DNA of 13,552 nucleotides from Jimgerdemannia flammicorona (lineage: Eukaryota; Mucoromycota; Endogonomycetes; Endogonales; Endogonaceae): NCBI GenBank assembly GCA_003990745.1, contig RBNI01004731.1, positions 1 to 13,552 on the forward strand, given 5' to 3'. Below are positions 1-8,926 of this stretch, piece by piece. Numbering within the stretch: position 1 is the stretch's first letter; the number at the start of each line of letters is the position of its first letter. The notes under the pieces were generated by a model. The model saw nothing but the letters and a program-made list of their open reading frames with translations, did not search any database and was not told where the DNA came from. Made by a program: the position numbers and the translations under genes.

Positions 1-194
1 TTTTTTTTTACAACTTATAAATAAATAGTCAACTCATACTACTCTTTAAACTATATCCATCTTACCCAACTTCATATATTAGTAAAAACTTCATTACAAA
101 TAGTACAATCTGAAAGACTTTTTTAACTGAATATATATATTATTCTCAAGGCCAGTATTATCATGAAAGAACTCATATACAGAGAGAGTAATAG

Positions 195-823
195 TATTAT
201 AAGGCCAAAGCAAGCAATAGAACTATATATTTTTTTAAAAGTCACTGACATCCAGAGTAACAACCTTCTATTAGCTCTATCTCAACATTGGGATAGTTAT
301 CTATTACTATATAGATAAGAATACAATCTATCTACTCATAGAGCCCATAATTAGCTCTTTATATAGCTAATTCATATCCATCCATAAGAAGAGTAAGTGT
401 CAGACAGTTGCAGATAATGTAAATATATAAATAGATATCAAAGCTATATTCTTGCAAATTTTCAATATTCTATTATATCTTTATAGGTATGATATCTATC
501 ACTATAACCTCAAACTCCAAAGTATCTTTTATATAATTTATCTAGATAATATACTTGGAGTAAAGCTTTTAAACTTTGCTTCTACCATTATAATCTATAG
601 TACTTATATCAGCTACCAATAGCAATAATCTAACTTAGAAAAAACTAACATATAGTCTTTCAGCATTACTCTGTACCAAGTTCTTATGAATCAAGTATAG
701 CTTCTTTATGATGAGTAAGTAATTGCAAATGAGGTTTTTGACAATAGTAGTATATTCTAGCAGAACTGTATATCTGGTTTTTCTAAGTTTATATAGAGAA
801 TTCTTCATCCTGATATAGACCAA
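195..823 (-). pseudogene. Decayed coding remnant, unrecognised
   Basis: One minus-strand frame can be followed from 823 down to about 195, some 210 codons. The first 62 codons are open from a Met, ending at a TAA at 635-637. Beyond that the frame continues with about ten stops and sensible protein-like stretches, for example VRLLLLVADIS, IDYNGRSKV, KDTLEFEVIVIDIIP and NYPNVEIELIEGCYSGC. The stops are TAA, TAG or TGA and fit Gln or Trp codons hit by one transition. The composition is mixed and not merely the Ile/Asn/Lys/Tyr expected from random AT-rich DNA, which is why I list it. I recognise no domain. It shows none of the LINE motifs seen to its right, so it may be a different transposon or a dead host gene. 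Limits are approximate; the true start may lie above 823. Confidence 0.35.
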
Positions 824-1269
824 TGATAGAGTCTAGCAAAAGTATATACAGCTTTCACTCTTATTCAAGTCTTTTGATTACCAAGAGTCACTAAAGATAA
901 GTCTGAATATGGATTAGAATGTGATGAATATCATGTATTAGATTTATAGTATCAAAATATGGTTATAATTATCTCAATAATATATCTGAATATTATATAT
1001 ATATATACTTTGTAATCTTATAATATTTGATATTAATGAGAGTGATTATTATATATTTATATTATATTTATTTTGAATTTATTCAAAAGTATAACTTTAT
1101 CTGACTGTTTTTATTTATAATAGAAAAAGATATTGATAAGAATACAGAAGAAATAATATATTAAAGATGTGTATTACTTAAATAAGTAATATATACCTAT
1201 AATTAGTCTTTTACTATTCTGCTCAATCATTACCATATAAATTTCATACCCATCTATCTTTCTCTTATA
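824..1269. other. AT-rich stretch without recognisable gene
   Basis: The sequence is strongly AT-rich with short TA runs, notably around 990-1012. I see no sustained reading frame, no RNA gene and no similarity to the LINE copies. It is probably mutated intergenic or old repeat DNA flanking the insertions. Confidence 0.5.
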
Positions 1270-1293
1270 TATTTTTTTTTTTTATTATTATTA
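1270..1293 (-). repeat. T-run plus ATT repeat, possible retroelement tail
   Basis: About twelve T are followed by ATT units on the plus strand, so the minus strand reads TAA repeats leading into an A-run. This is the same kind of tail that closes copy A about 200 bp to the right. It could mark the 3' end of an older, mostly lost minus-strand LINE whose body would be 1294-1472, but I see no LINE coding similarity in that body. A simple microsatellite is equally possible. Confidence 0.35.
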
Positions 1294-1476
1294 GGTTCTT
1301 TGAACTGACTGATTCAATATATTCAAAACAGAACTTTATTATATATTCACTCATCTAGTATATTCAGATCAGGGTTTAGAATAGTAAGATAAGGTTAATG
1401 ATATCTTAAAGTCTATAAAATATATAGTTATAATTTTATAAATCAATATAGTAGTGTAACTAGATTTGTCAGCTCA
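1294..1476. other. Short AT-rich spacer between two tail-like repeats
   Basis: No reading frame or motif is recognisable. It is bounded by a T/ATT tract on each side. It could be a 3' untranslated remnant of another LINE copy, or the pre-insertion flank of copy A. Confidence 0.3.
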
Positions 1477-1506
1477 TATTATTATTATTATTATTTTTTT
1501 ATTATC
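1477..1506 (-). repeat. 3' tail of LINE copy A
   Basis: ATT repeats followed by seven T on the plus strand; read on the minus strand this is an A-run followed by TAA repeats. It lies just past the end of the A ORF2 remnant, where a LINE 3' tail is expected. The simple A/TAA composition fits priming by target-site reverse transcription. Confidence 0.65.
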
Positions 1507-1539
1507 AGTCTATCAGATATATATATAGTACCCCATTAC

Positions 1540-4500
1540 ACTACCCAATCATCCTAGCAGGACTCTCTCCTACCCTTTCACATTTGAAGATCACTTTATT
1601 ATCCACTACCACAACCTTTCTCTCACTCTATCTACAAATTTTCTCTACCAGATACACTAATGACCCTTCTACAGACTCTATCTCAGCCACCAATCTATCA
1701 AAATATCCACTATCAACCCTTTCTACCTAATCAGCTGTTTCTCAAACTCAAATGCCTCCCTTTCTTAAAAACAAATAACTAGTATCTAGCCAATCCTATC
1801 TATATAGCTAAAACCCAACTAATAGTAAGCCACTCATTTCCCAATCTATCTCTCAAATCCTCCCACTGACCCCTCTCACCATCCTCCCTCCTTACAATAC
1901 TTAATCTATTTCTGACGGCTAACCAAAAGTCTCCAAGTACTTCACACTCCTCTAGTCAATGTTCTGATTGAGCTACTGGTATTGAAAGAGTATCCCAACT
2001 AATCTGAGAATGCCTCTCAGCCCAAATCCAATCTCTAGCCAGCTTTATCAGTCTCTTCACCACCTAAGCTGGAAAGTCCAAGTAATAGACAATATACTAT
2101 AGCTTAGGAAACCAGTAGATATTCAGAATCAAAACTCAGCCTACTAGGAAGATATAATAACCTCCCCAGCCTCAAAATATCTCCCCTCAGATAGCCACTC
2201 TCCTCTTCTACTACACCTGTAGCAAGACCAATCCATATATATATCAAAAGGAAGATACCCAGATATCTTACTGTCTCTTCTGTCAGAACAATTGTTCCAA
2301 TGACATCTCCTCCTACTAGCCTATTTCCCAATACTATTATCTCACACTTATGCTAGTTGAGTTTTGCACTAGAGTGTACCTTATACCATTCTACTATCTC
2401 CTTAAGAGCCTCAATATCTGCTACTGATCTAAGTCTAACTACCATGTTATCTGCAAAGACCCCTACCTTCCACACTATACTATAAATAGCAAGTCCTACC
2501 ATCTTCTGCCAAATTCTATCTATCAAAGATTCCAATGAAAGGGTATATAGAATAGGAGACAGTGGATCCTTCTGAGGAACTTCTCTCTCCAAGAGAAACA
2601 CCATACTCTAGTGACTATTATATATTAGTACTGCCCTACTACCCTCCAACAGATTCAACATAAAAGCTTAAAATAGTGAGAAAACTCCTATTCTGTCCAG
2701 CACCTTGCCCAGTCACACTCACTGAACATGATTGTAGGCCTTCTTCTGGTCCAAAAAGTCCAGTCTCCCATCTAATCTACTAGCCCTCACTCCTTCAATA
2801 ATTCCATAGACCCAGGCTATCCTGTCTCTGATAAGTCTGCCACCAACAAAGCCCCACTGCTCCTCACCCAACACCTGTTGGACAACCTTCTGTAATCTCA
2901 CCACAATCACCTTGGTCACCATCTTCCTGTCCATATCTAGAAGCATGATTGGCCTCCAGTTCTTCCAATCCTCCCTCCTCTCCTTGTCCTTACAATAGGG
3001 CTACCAGCCCCAAGTCCTGCTCTCCCACCCACTGACCCCTTAGAAGAATATGATTATAAAGAGCTGCTATCTCTCCCAATACCCCAGAGACCCTCACCAT
3101 CTTCTTCCAAAAGTCCCAAGGTAGTCCATCCTCTCCTGATACCATACTAAGCTTAGTTACTACAAGGACTCTCTGGATCTCCTTCTTTTATGGAAGGATC
3201 AAGTCCCTCAGGCCCTCCACTTGCAGTGGCTCCCAGTTCTCCAGAGTATCTCCAATTGTCTCTACATCTATACCCCCTTTCTCTTCACTCTACAGACCCC
3301 TCCACTGCTCCTTCAGTAACCCCAAGATCTATTATATACCATGTACTATTTCCCCCTCAGCATCAAGGACTCTATCCTACCAATATTGCACCCTTCTTGC
3401 CTAGAGGAGCCTTGATAAGTATCTAGATGGCCTCTCTCTCTCCTCAAGCCCCTGCCACCTCAACCTAGCTACCATTTCTTTCATATATATCTCCTTCTCC
3501 TCTCTCAATACTTATTGTAACTTCATTACTTCTAATCTCACTTACACTAACCTCCAGTCATCTACCTCATCAGAATTTATCAAATCAGCCCATTCTATCT
3601 GCAATTTAACCAACTTATTGAAAGTATACCTCACTCTTTTCCTCCTTCACCTCCCAGCATCCCTATCAACTTCTCTCCAGTAAACCCTTACAGCCTCTTT
3701 TAACTTCATCCACCAGACATCTACTTATAAGCCCTCATATATCCAGCTAATGATCTTCAACTAAATGTCCTCCACCCAAGGATTCTACAACATCTTCTCA
3801 GCCAGCAGAGAGGAGTTAAGGTACTAATATCCAGGTCCATCTCCACTCCCCCCAAACTGTCCCTACCCTAACAGTCCCCAATGGTCTGACCATGGGCACC
3901 ACTTCATCTCCAGAGTCCTCCAAATATCCAGGCCCCAGCATTTGGCCCTCAGTATTTAGTCAATCCTTATACCTAGGCCATTCACCCAATACATATAAAT
4001 CTTCTTTTCTCCCCACTATGTTCTGCTCATATCCCCTAAAGAGCTAAGATTCTCAACCTCCTCCCATACATCCAGGCCACCACTCCTTCCACCAGCACTC
4101 CTTCCTCCATCAGTTCTAACTGAAGATTCTGCACCATATTGAAGTCACCCCCCAGAACATCCACTCCATCCTCCAAGAATGTGCCCTCCTCTAAAAGACC
4201 CTTAATCTATACAATCTACTTACTCCTAGCCACTGGGCAGTAGCAAGAGCTAACTCTCACTGACTTCCATCTAGGTCAACACTATTCTCCTTATACCAAA
4301 CAGTCTCCCTAGCTCCTGATTTCACCTAAATCCCCTTTATCTCTCTACACCAAAATTGTCACTTTGCTAATCTAAGATATAGCTCCTCTCTATTCTCTAG
4401 TCCACTCTACTTGATCTATATCATCCTCACAATATACATCTTGCAGCAGAAAGAGATAAGCCTCCAATCCCTTAAGCTAAGTGAAAATGTTCTTTTACCA

Positions 4501-4555
4501 CCTAGATTCCCATAACTCATTCATATTCAGAGAAAAAATATTAGTTATACTATCA
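1540..4555 (-). pseudogene. LINE copy A ORF2: endonuclease and reverse transcriptase (broken)
   Basis: In a live element this protein nicks the target and copies the element RNA into the nick. The start is the ATG at 4555-4553, chosen because copy C has an ATG and copy B an ATA at the same place. Order of motifs: SLNMN near the N terminus; QDVY at 4443-4432 where endonucleases usually have QETH; GGDFN at 4152-4138; SDHW at 3889-3878; YLNSSLL near 3830; GLPWDFW at 3127-3107; PIMLLDMDRK near 2955; LDQKKAYN near 2740; QKDPLSPILY near 2560; FADN at 2457-2446; and a C-terminal block with WAERHSQISWDTLS from 2024. About 1000 codons, the usual length for the family. Frameshifts: one base missing just after the start, four bases missing near 4115, two missing near 2990, about four gained near 2100. 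Many Gln and Trp codons are stops. FADD has become FADN. The C-terminal end is uncertain. Confidence 0.85.
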
Positions 4556-4593
4556 TTGAGAATAATATTTAAAAGTAGGGTCCTGCTCATCCT
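4556..4593 (-). other. ORF1-ORF2 gap of copy A
   Basis: There are 38 bases between the ORF1 stop and the ORF2 ATG. The equivalent gap is 25 bases in copy B (8902-8926) and 36 in copy C (12154-12189). The stop and the start region sit at matching places in all three copies, although the gap itself varies. This suggests that ORF2 was translated by termination and reinitiation or by its own initiation, not as a fusion with ORF1. Confidence 0.55.
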
Positions 4594-6531
4594 CTACAAA
4601 TCTACATCCCTCCTCTCTTGTGCCACATCCAAGTTATGTTTGGCAGCCAATCCCTCCTCTTCAGCCTCCTTTGTCTCCAATCCAACCAGAAGTTTGGCCA
4701 TCTCCCCATCCTCCTTTTCTTCAAAGTTCTCATGATACTCTAGATAGGTCTTCTGCCAGAGTTTCAGCCCATAACACTCTGCCCAACAGAAGGTGACCCT
4801 CTTATCAGCAATAACAGCCAGCTCAGCCTCCCTCTCCTTATCAATCTCATATCCCTCCTCCTCCAGAAGAATTACAAGTACCTCCACCTTCAGTACCTCC
4901 ACTACTCCATCACTATACAAGATCTGTACCTAATACTCCTTGCTCATCACTCTCAGGTCTACTTCTCTCAACTCTTCAGTCATGAAGTTGTTCATCATCT
5001 AGCACATCCATAGTAGGTTTCCCACCTCCTTCTCTCCTGGCATCACTGACCTCCCAGTATCCAGTATTGTAGTATCTGTCCTTACATTTGCAGTCTCATC
5101 CCACCCCTCCTCCAGGACATCTACCAGCTCATCCTTGCCAACTGCCACTACCTATCCCCCTTTTACCATGTCAGGAACTTCAAAGTGTACTCACTGGGCA
5201 CCACACATTAGTACATCCTCTGTCACCTTGCTCCTCCCAGTTGGGCCCCTCCTAATAAGAGGGGGAGTGTCATCTAATATATCTTCCCAGACTTCAAATA
5301 TACTATCTATATAAGAGTCATTGCAAGGCATCTTCTAGGCCCCATCCAGATCCTCCTCTTTATTCTCTCTTCTCTTACTAGCCCAGACACTTGCTTTGAC
5401 ACTCCCAGACTTCTCAGTACTACTAGCATTCTTCTTTGTCTCTCCTTCCAGGCTCGCCAACAACTCTCTCTATCTCTTATACCCCTGAGCCCTCTCCCAC
5501 TGCCTCTTATCAGTGCAAATACATTTCCCATCCACAATTTCTAAGTGTATAGACTTTACATACATCTTTCAGGCCTTTGCCCTCTACTCTACTGCTCTGC
5601 TCATTTTCTCCAGTGTCTCCAACAGATCCTCCTCCTCCTTCTCACTCTCTTTTACTCTTAACACCTTACAGATGAAGGCCCCCCACAACATAACTAAAGG
5701 CCAGTCACTTATCTTCCCTGTAGCCTCTCTCTCTACCAGTCTAATCCTGACATCAATATCCCTAGTCCTGAAAGTGGTCTCCTCTCACATCTGGAATCCA
5801 ATATCAACCACATCGCCATACTCTACTATCACCTTTTCCACCCTCCTCCTAGTCTCAATCTTTATCACCATAGGCACCCCCTTTATCAGTAACTGGACCA
5901 CTCTGGAGTTCTATCTCAAACACTATATCATAGGGACCACCACCTCTCCTACTGCTACTCCAGTCTTCAATACCTCCTCTAGTGGACCTGCCTCCTTGAA
6001 ATCTACCTCAACTCCCTCCAATCTCTTCAGAAACTTCACTGATGCAGCCCCAGCTACTTGCTCTGAGATAATCTCCAGAACCATCCTTGCTATTATTACC
6101 AAGTCCCAAAAGCACAAGATTACTACAAACTCCAAGATTGACTTCTTGAGTAATAGTGTCACCACTAGCCCCATCACACCATCAGCCAGGTTCCCTTTCC
6201 TCTTTGGTCCCACCTGACTGACTCTACCATCAACAGTCACATCTGTATTTTTTTTCAGATTTCTAGTTATACCACTATCAGTAGTCCTCCCCCTACTCCT
6301 AGTAGCCACTCTATCAGCTCTTCCACCCACCAGCTACTGAGCTACATCTCCCACTTCTCCTTCTTTCTGCTTTCCCTTCCCCTTCATCTGCCTGCTATGA
6401 GATCCAATAAACCATCTGCTAGTCTTCAGTATATCTGCAAAGCTCCTCCCCTTCTGCCCTCTTACTCCTTTTCCAGTATCACTACTACTGCCAGAACTAC
6501 TCTGCCTGCTCAGACCACCAAAAGACCCCAT
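4594..6531 (-). pseudogene. LINE copy A ORF1, Gag-like protein (stops only)
   Basis: About 645 codons in one unbroken frame from the ATG at 6531 (MGSFGGLSRQSSSG) to a TAG at 4596-4594; I count about twelve premature stops and no frameshift. ORF1 proteins of LINEs bind element RNA. Layout by residue: Ser/Gly/Lys-rich N terminus (1-100); a hydrophobic region; a possible RRM-like segment at about 205-255 (VVQLLIKGVP, then VEYGDVVDIGF), which is inference from pattern only; an acidic coiled-coil-like stretch at about 292-310 (KESEKEEEDLLETLEKM); a conserved WERAQGYKR block near 345; and a conserved KE-rich C terminus (VILLEEEGYEIDKEREAE) at about 550-572. No CCHC zinc knuckle is visible, unlike Tad1 itself. 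The acidic stretch, the WERAQ block and the C terminus recur in copies B and C, which confirms the frame. Confidence 0.8.
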
Positions 6532-6707
6532 CTCTAATCTATACTCTCATCCAATATATTACTAGTTGAAGGCTCTAGGTCCACCTAACCTAGTATATAT
6601 ATTGGCTTGCTTGTTGGTTGCTATGACCTTAGTACCTTTTTCCAATAAATGCTTTGAAAGTATATTGTAAAAGTGTGTATAATATGAGTGATAACTGAGA
6701 AAGGTGG
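6532..6707 (-). promoter_or_regulatory. 5' leader of LINE copy A
   Basis: About 175 bases lie between the end of copy B's reverse transcriptase homology and the ORF1 ATG of A. LINEs carry an internal promoter in this position, so promoter function is expected from the family, but I recognise no specific element. Neither B nor C retains this segment, so it cannot be checked by comparison inside the window. Confidence 0.4.
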
Positions 6708-8901
6708 CCAGAGTATGCCTCATATCACTGTACTATTTTCTGAAGTTCACTGACATTAGTGACTGATCTGAGCCCAATCACTATATTATCTACAAAGACT
6801 CCAACCTTCCAGATAATTCTAAATACTAAGAGCCCTACTATCTTTCATCAGATCCTATTCATCAATAGCTCCAAGAATAAAGTATACAAAATAGAAAACA
6901 CTGGATCTCTCTGGAGAATACCTCTACTCAGAGAGAAAGTCACCCCCTGATGACTATTGCATATGAGTACAGCCCTACTCCCTTTCAGTAAGCTGATTAT
7001 TGATACTAAAAACTGCTGAGGAACTCTAATTCTATCTAGCACTATTATCAATCAGACCTGCCTGACCTAGTCATAGGCCTTCTCTTGATCTAGAAAGACT
7101 AATCTCTCATCCAGTCCACATACTTGAGCCCCTTTAATAATGTTATACACCCAAGCTATGCTATCTCTAATAAGTTAGCCCCCAACAAAATCTCATTGCT
7201 CTTCACCTAAAACTTACTGAGCTACCTTCTGCAGTCTTGCAACAACTATCTTAGTAACCAACTTCCTATCTATGTCCAGGAGTATGATTGGCCACCAGTT
7301 CTTTCAATTCTTCCTTCTGTCTTTATTCTTATACAACAATACCACCAGTCCTAGATCCTGCTCTCCTACCCACCTTCCTAACTGTAATACTAAGTTACAA
7401 AGCACTGTCATCTCTTCCAGCACTTCAGAAACTCCCACTATCTTCTTCCAGAAGTCCCAGGGCAGACCACCCTCTCCTGGTATAGTATCTAGCAAAGTTG
7501 CAATAAGAACCTGATAAATCTCCTTCTTCTGAACTAGCATCACCAAACTGCCAAGTCTATCTACTTGTGGTGGGTGCCAATCCTCCAAAGTGTGTTTAAT
7601 AGTAGCAGCATCTGTCCCACCCTCCTCCTTACTCTACAAACTACTCCATCTCTCTTTCAACAAGCCCAGAATGTCTTGTAAACCATATACTAGTAGACCA
7701 TTAGAATCCAGTACCCCCTCTTACTTCTGCCTCACTCTCTTTATCTAAAGCATCTTTGAGAGATACTTAGAGGGCCTCTTCCCCTCCTCTAGCCCCTATC
7801 AGTATAGCTGTACAGTCATATCTTATACTAGTATCTCCTTCTCTCTTAATATCTATTATAACTCAGTGATCTCCAGCTTTGCTTGCATCAACCACCAGTC
7901 TTCAACCCCCTTCAAGTCCAAAAGACCTGTCTAATTCTCCTGAAGCTGAGCCAATCTAATAGAGGCCCAGGTCACTCTCCTTCTCCTCTATCTTCCTGCT
8001 ATCCTACTAGCCTCACTCCAGTAAACCCAAGTAGTCTCCTTTAACTGCACCTATTGAACATTCACTGGAGTACCCTCAAGGACCCAATTCTCCACTTTCT
8101 GCCTAATGTTCTTAGTCCAAGTGTCCTACAGCCCCTTCTCAGCTAATAAGGAGGAATTGAGGTATCAATATTCAGACCCATCCCCACTTCCCCCAAACTG
8201 GCCCTGCCCTAATAAGCTCCAATAGTCTGACTATAGACACTACATAATCTCTAGGGACTTTCAGACATCTAGTCCCCAGCAATCAGTTGTCAGCACTCAG
8301 TCAATTCTAGTCCCAGATCACCCACCCAATGGGTATAGATCCTCCTATCTCTCCACATCACTTGACTAGCATCTACTAAGAAACTAAGTCACTCTATCTC
8401 CTCCCAACCCTCTAGGCCACCACTCCTGTCCTCCATATTTCTCCTCCCATCAGTTCTATCTAACTGTGCTGAGAAAACTATGTTGAAGTCTCCCACAAGC
8501 ACCTCCACCCCAGCCTCTGCAAGTACTCCACTATCCAAAAGACTCTCAACTCACTCTATATGCTTGTTCCTAACTACAGAGCAGTAGTAAGATCCAACTA
8601 CAATTGACTCTCATCTAGGCCAATACTACTCTTCCTAAGTTAAATGATCCCCCCAGCTTCTGCTTCTATAAATTTCCTCTCTCTCTTTCTGTACCAGTAG
8701 CCCAATCTTACCATTCCAGACTGCAGCTCTGCCCTATTCCCTCATCCACTCTTATTGCTTAAGGTCTCCCTTATATTACACATCTTACAGAAGAAAAAGA
8801 TCAACCTCTAATCTCCTTAACTAAGTAAAAATATTACATCACCTCTCAGAGCTCTGCAGATTATTTATATTCAATAAAAAAAATTAGTTATACTATTTAT
8901 A
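6708..8901 (-). pseudogene. LINE copy B ORF2, endonuclease and half of reverse transcriptase
   Basis: The start is placed at 8901, where the ATG of copy C is ATA here. Motifs in order: LLNIN near the N terminus; QDVQ where QETH is usual, with a stop for the Gln; GDFN at 8493-8482; QLDRTDG, in frame here and broken in A; IYTHWVG; SDYW at 8230-8219; YLNSSLL; GLPWDFW near 7460; an open stretch WVGEQDLGLVVLLYKNKD that shows the two bases lost in A; PIILLDID near 7270; LDQEKAYD near 7090; RDPVFSILY near 6900; FVDN at 6796-6785. One base is missing near 8310, between THWVG and TRID, shifting the frame. The thumb and C terminus are absent because the copy ends at about 6708. FADD is FVDN, so catalysis would be lost even without the stops. 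Confidence 0.8.
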
Positions 8902-8926
8902 AGAAATAATGTTAAAAGATATATCT

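Larger units (their letters stand above)
1477..6707 (-). mobile_element. LINE copy A, near full length, degenerate
   Basis: This is a non-LTR retrotransposon on the minus strand: 5' leader (6707-6532), ORF1 (6531-4594), a 38-bp gap, ORF2 from the Met at 4555 to about 1540, and a 3' tail. Family assignment rests on the order ORF1, endonuclease (GGDFN, SDHW), reverse transcriptase (LDQKKAY, DPLSPILY, FADN) and a C-terminal block, with no LTRs. This order and the wording of the motifs are closest to fungal Tad1-clade LINEs; the clade is an inference. The plus strand here is pyrimidine-rich, so the element's sense strand is purine-rich. It carries about a dozen stops in ORF1, many in ORF2, and at least four frameshifts. 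Its 5' end is placed where copy B's reverse transcriptase homology stops, so it probably inserted into B. The left boundary is the tail; the right boundary is good to about 15 bp. Confidence 0.85.

Noticed and set aside
995..1012. TA dinucleotide run as a functional microsatellite
   Set aside because: Short TA runs are common throughout the AT-rich parts and expected from loss of C and G.
3190..3426. Plus-strand open frame, Pro/Ser/Leu-rich
   Set aside because: Antisense to the linker between endonuclease and reverse transcriptase of copy A; the composition is explained by the opposite strand.
4481..4735. Plus-strand open frame of 84 codons
   Set aside because: Antisense to the conserved ORF1 C terminus and the ORF2 start of copy A; no motif of its own.
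5307..5537. Minus-strand open frame, Arg/Trp-rich, 76 codons
   Set aside because: A shifted frame inside ORF1 of copy A. The true frame is the one that carries the WERAQGYKR block shared with copies B and C.
5513..6217. Longest open frame in the window, 234 codons, plus strand
   Set aside because: It lies antisense to ORF1 of copy A, which is supported by matching sequence in copies B and C. Its Ser/Thr/Leu-rich composition is what the reverse complement of purine-rich codons gives.
6759..6950. Plus-strand open frame of 63 codons
   Set aside because: Antisense to the reverse transcriptase of copy B.
7272..7514. Two overlapping plus-strand open frames (7272-7514 and 7288-7485)
   Set aside because: Both are antisense to the region from GLPWDFW to PIILLDID of copy B.
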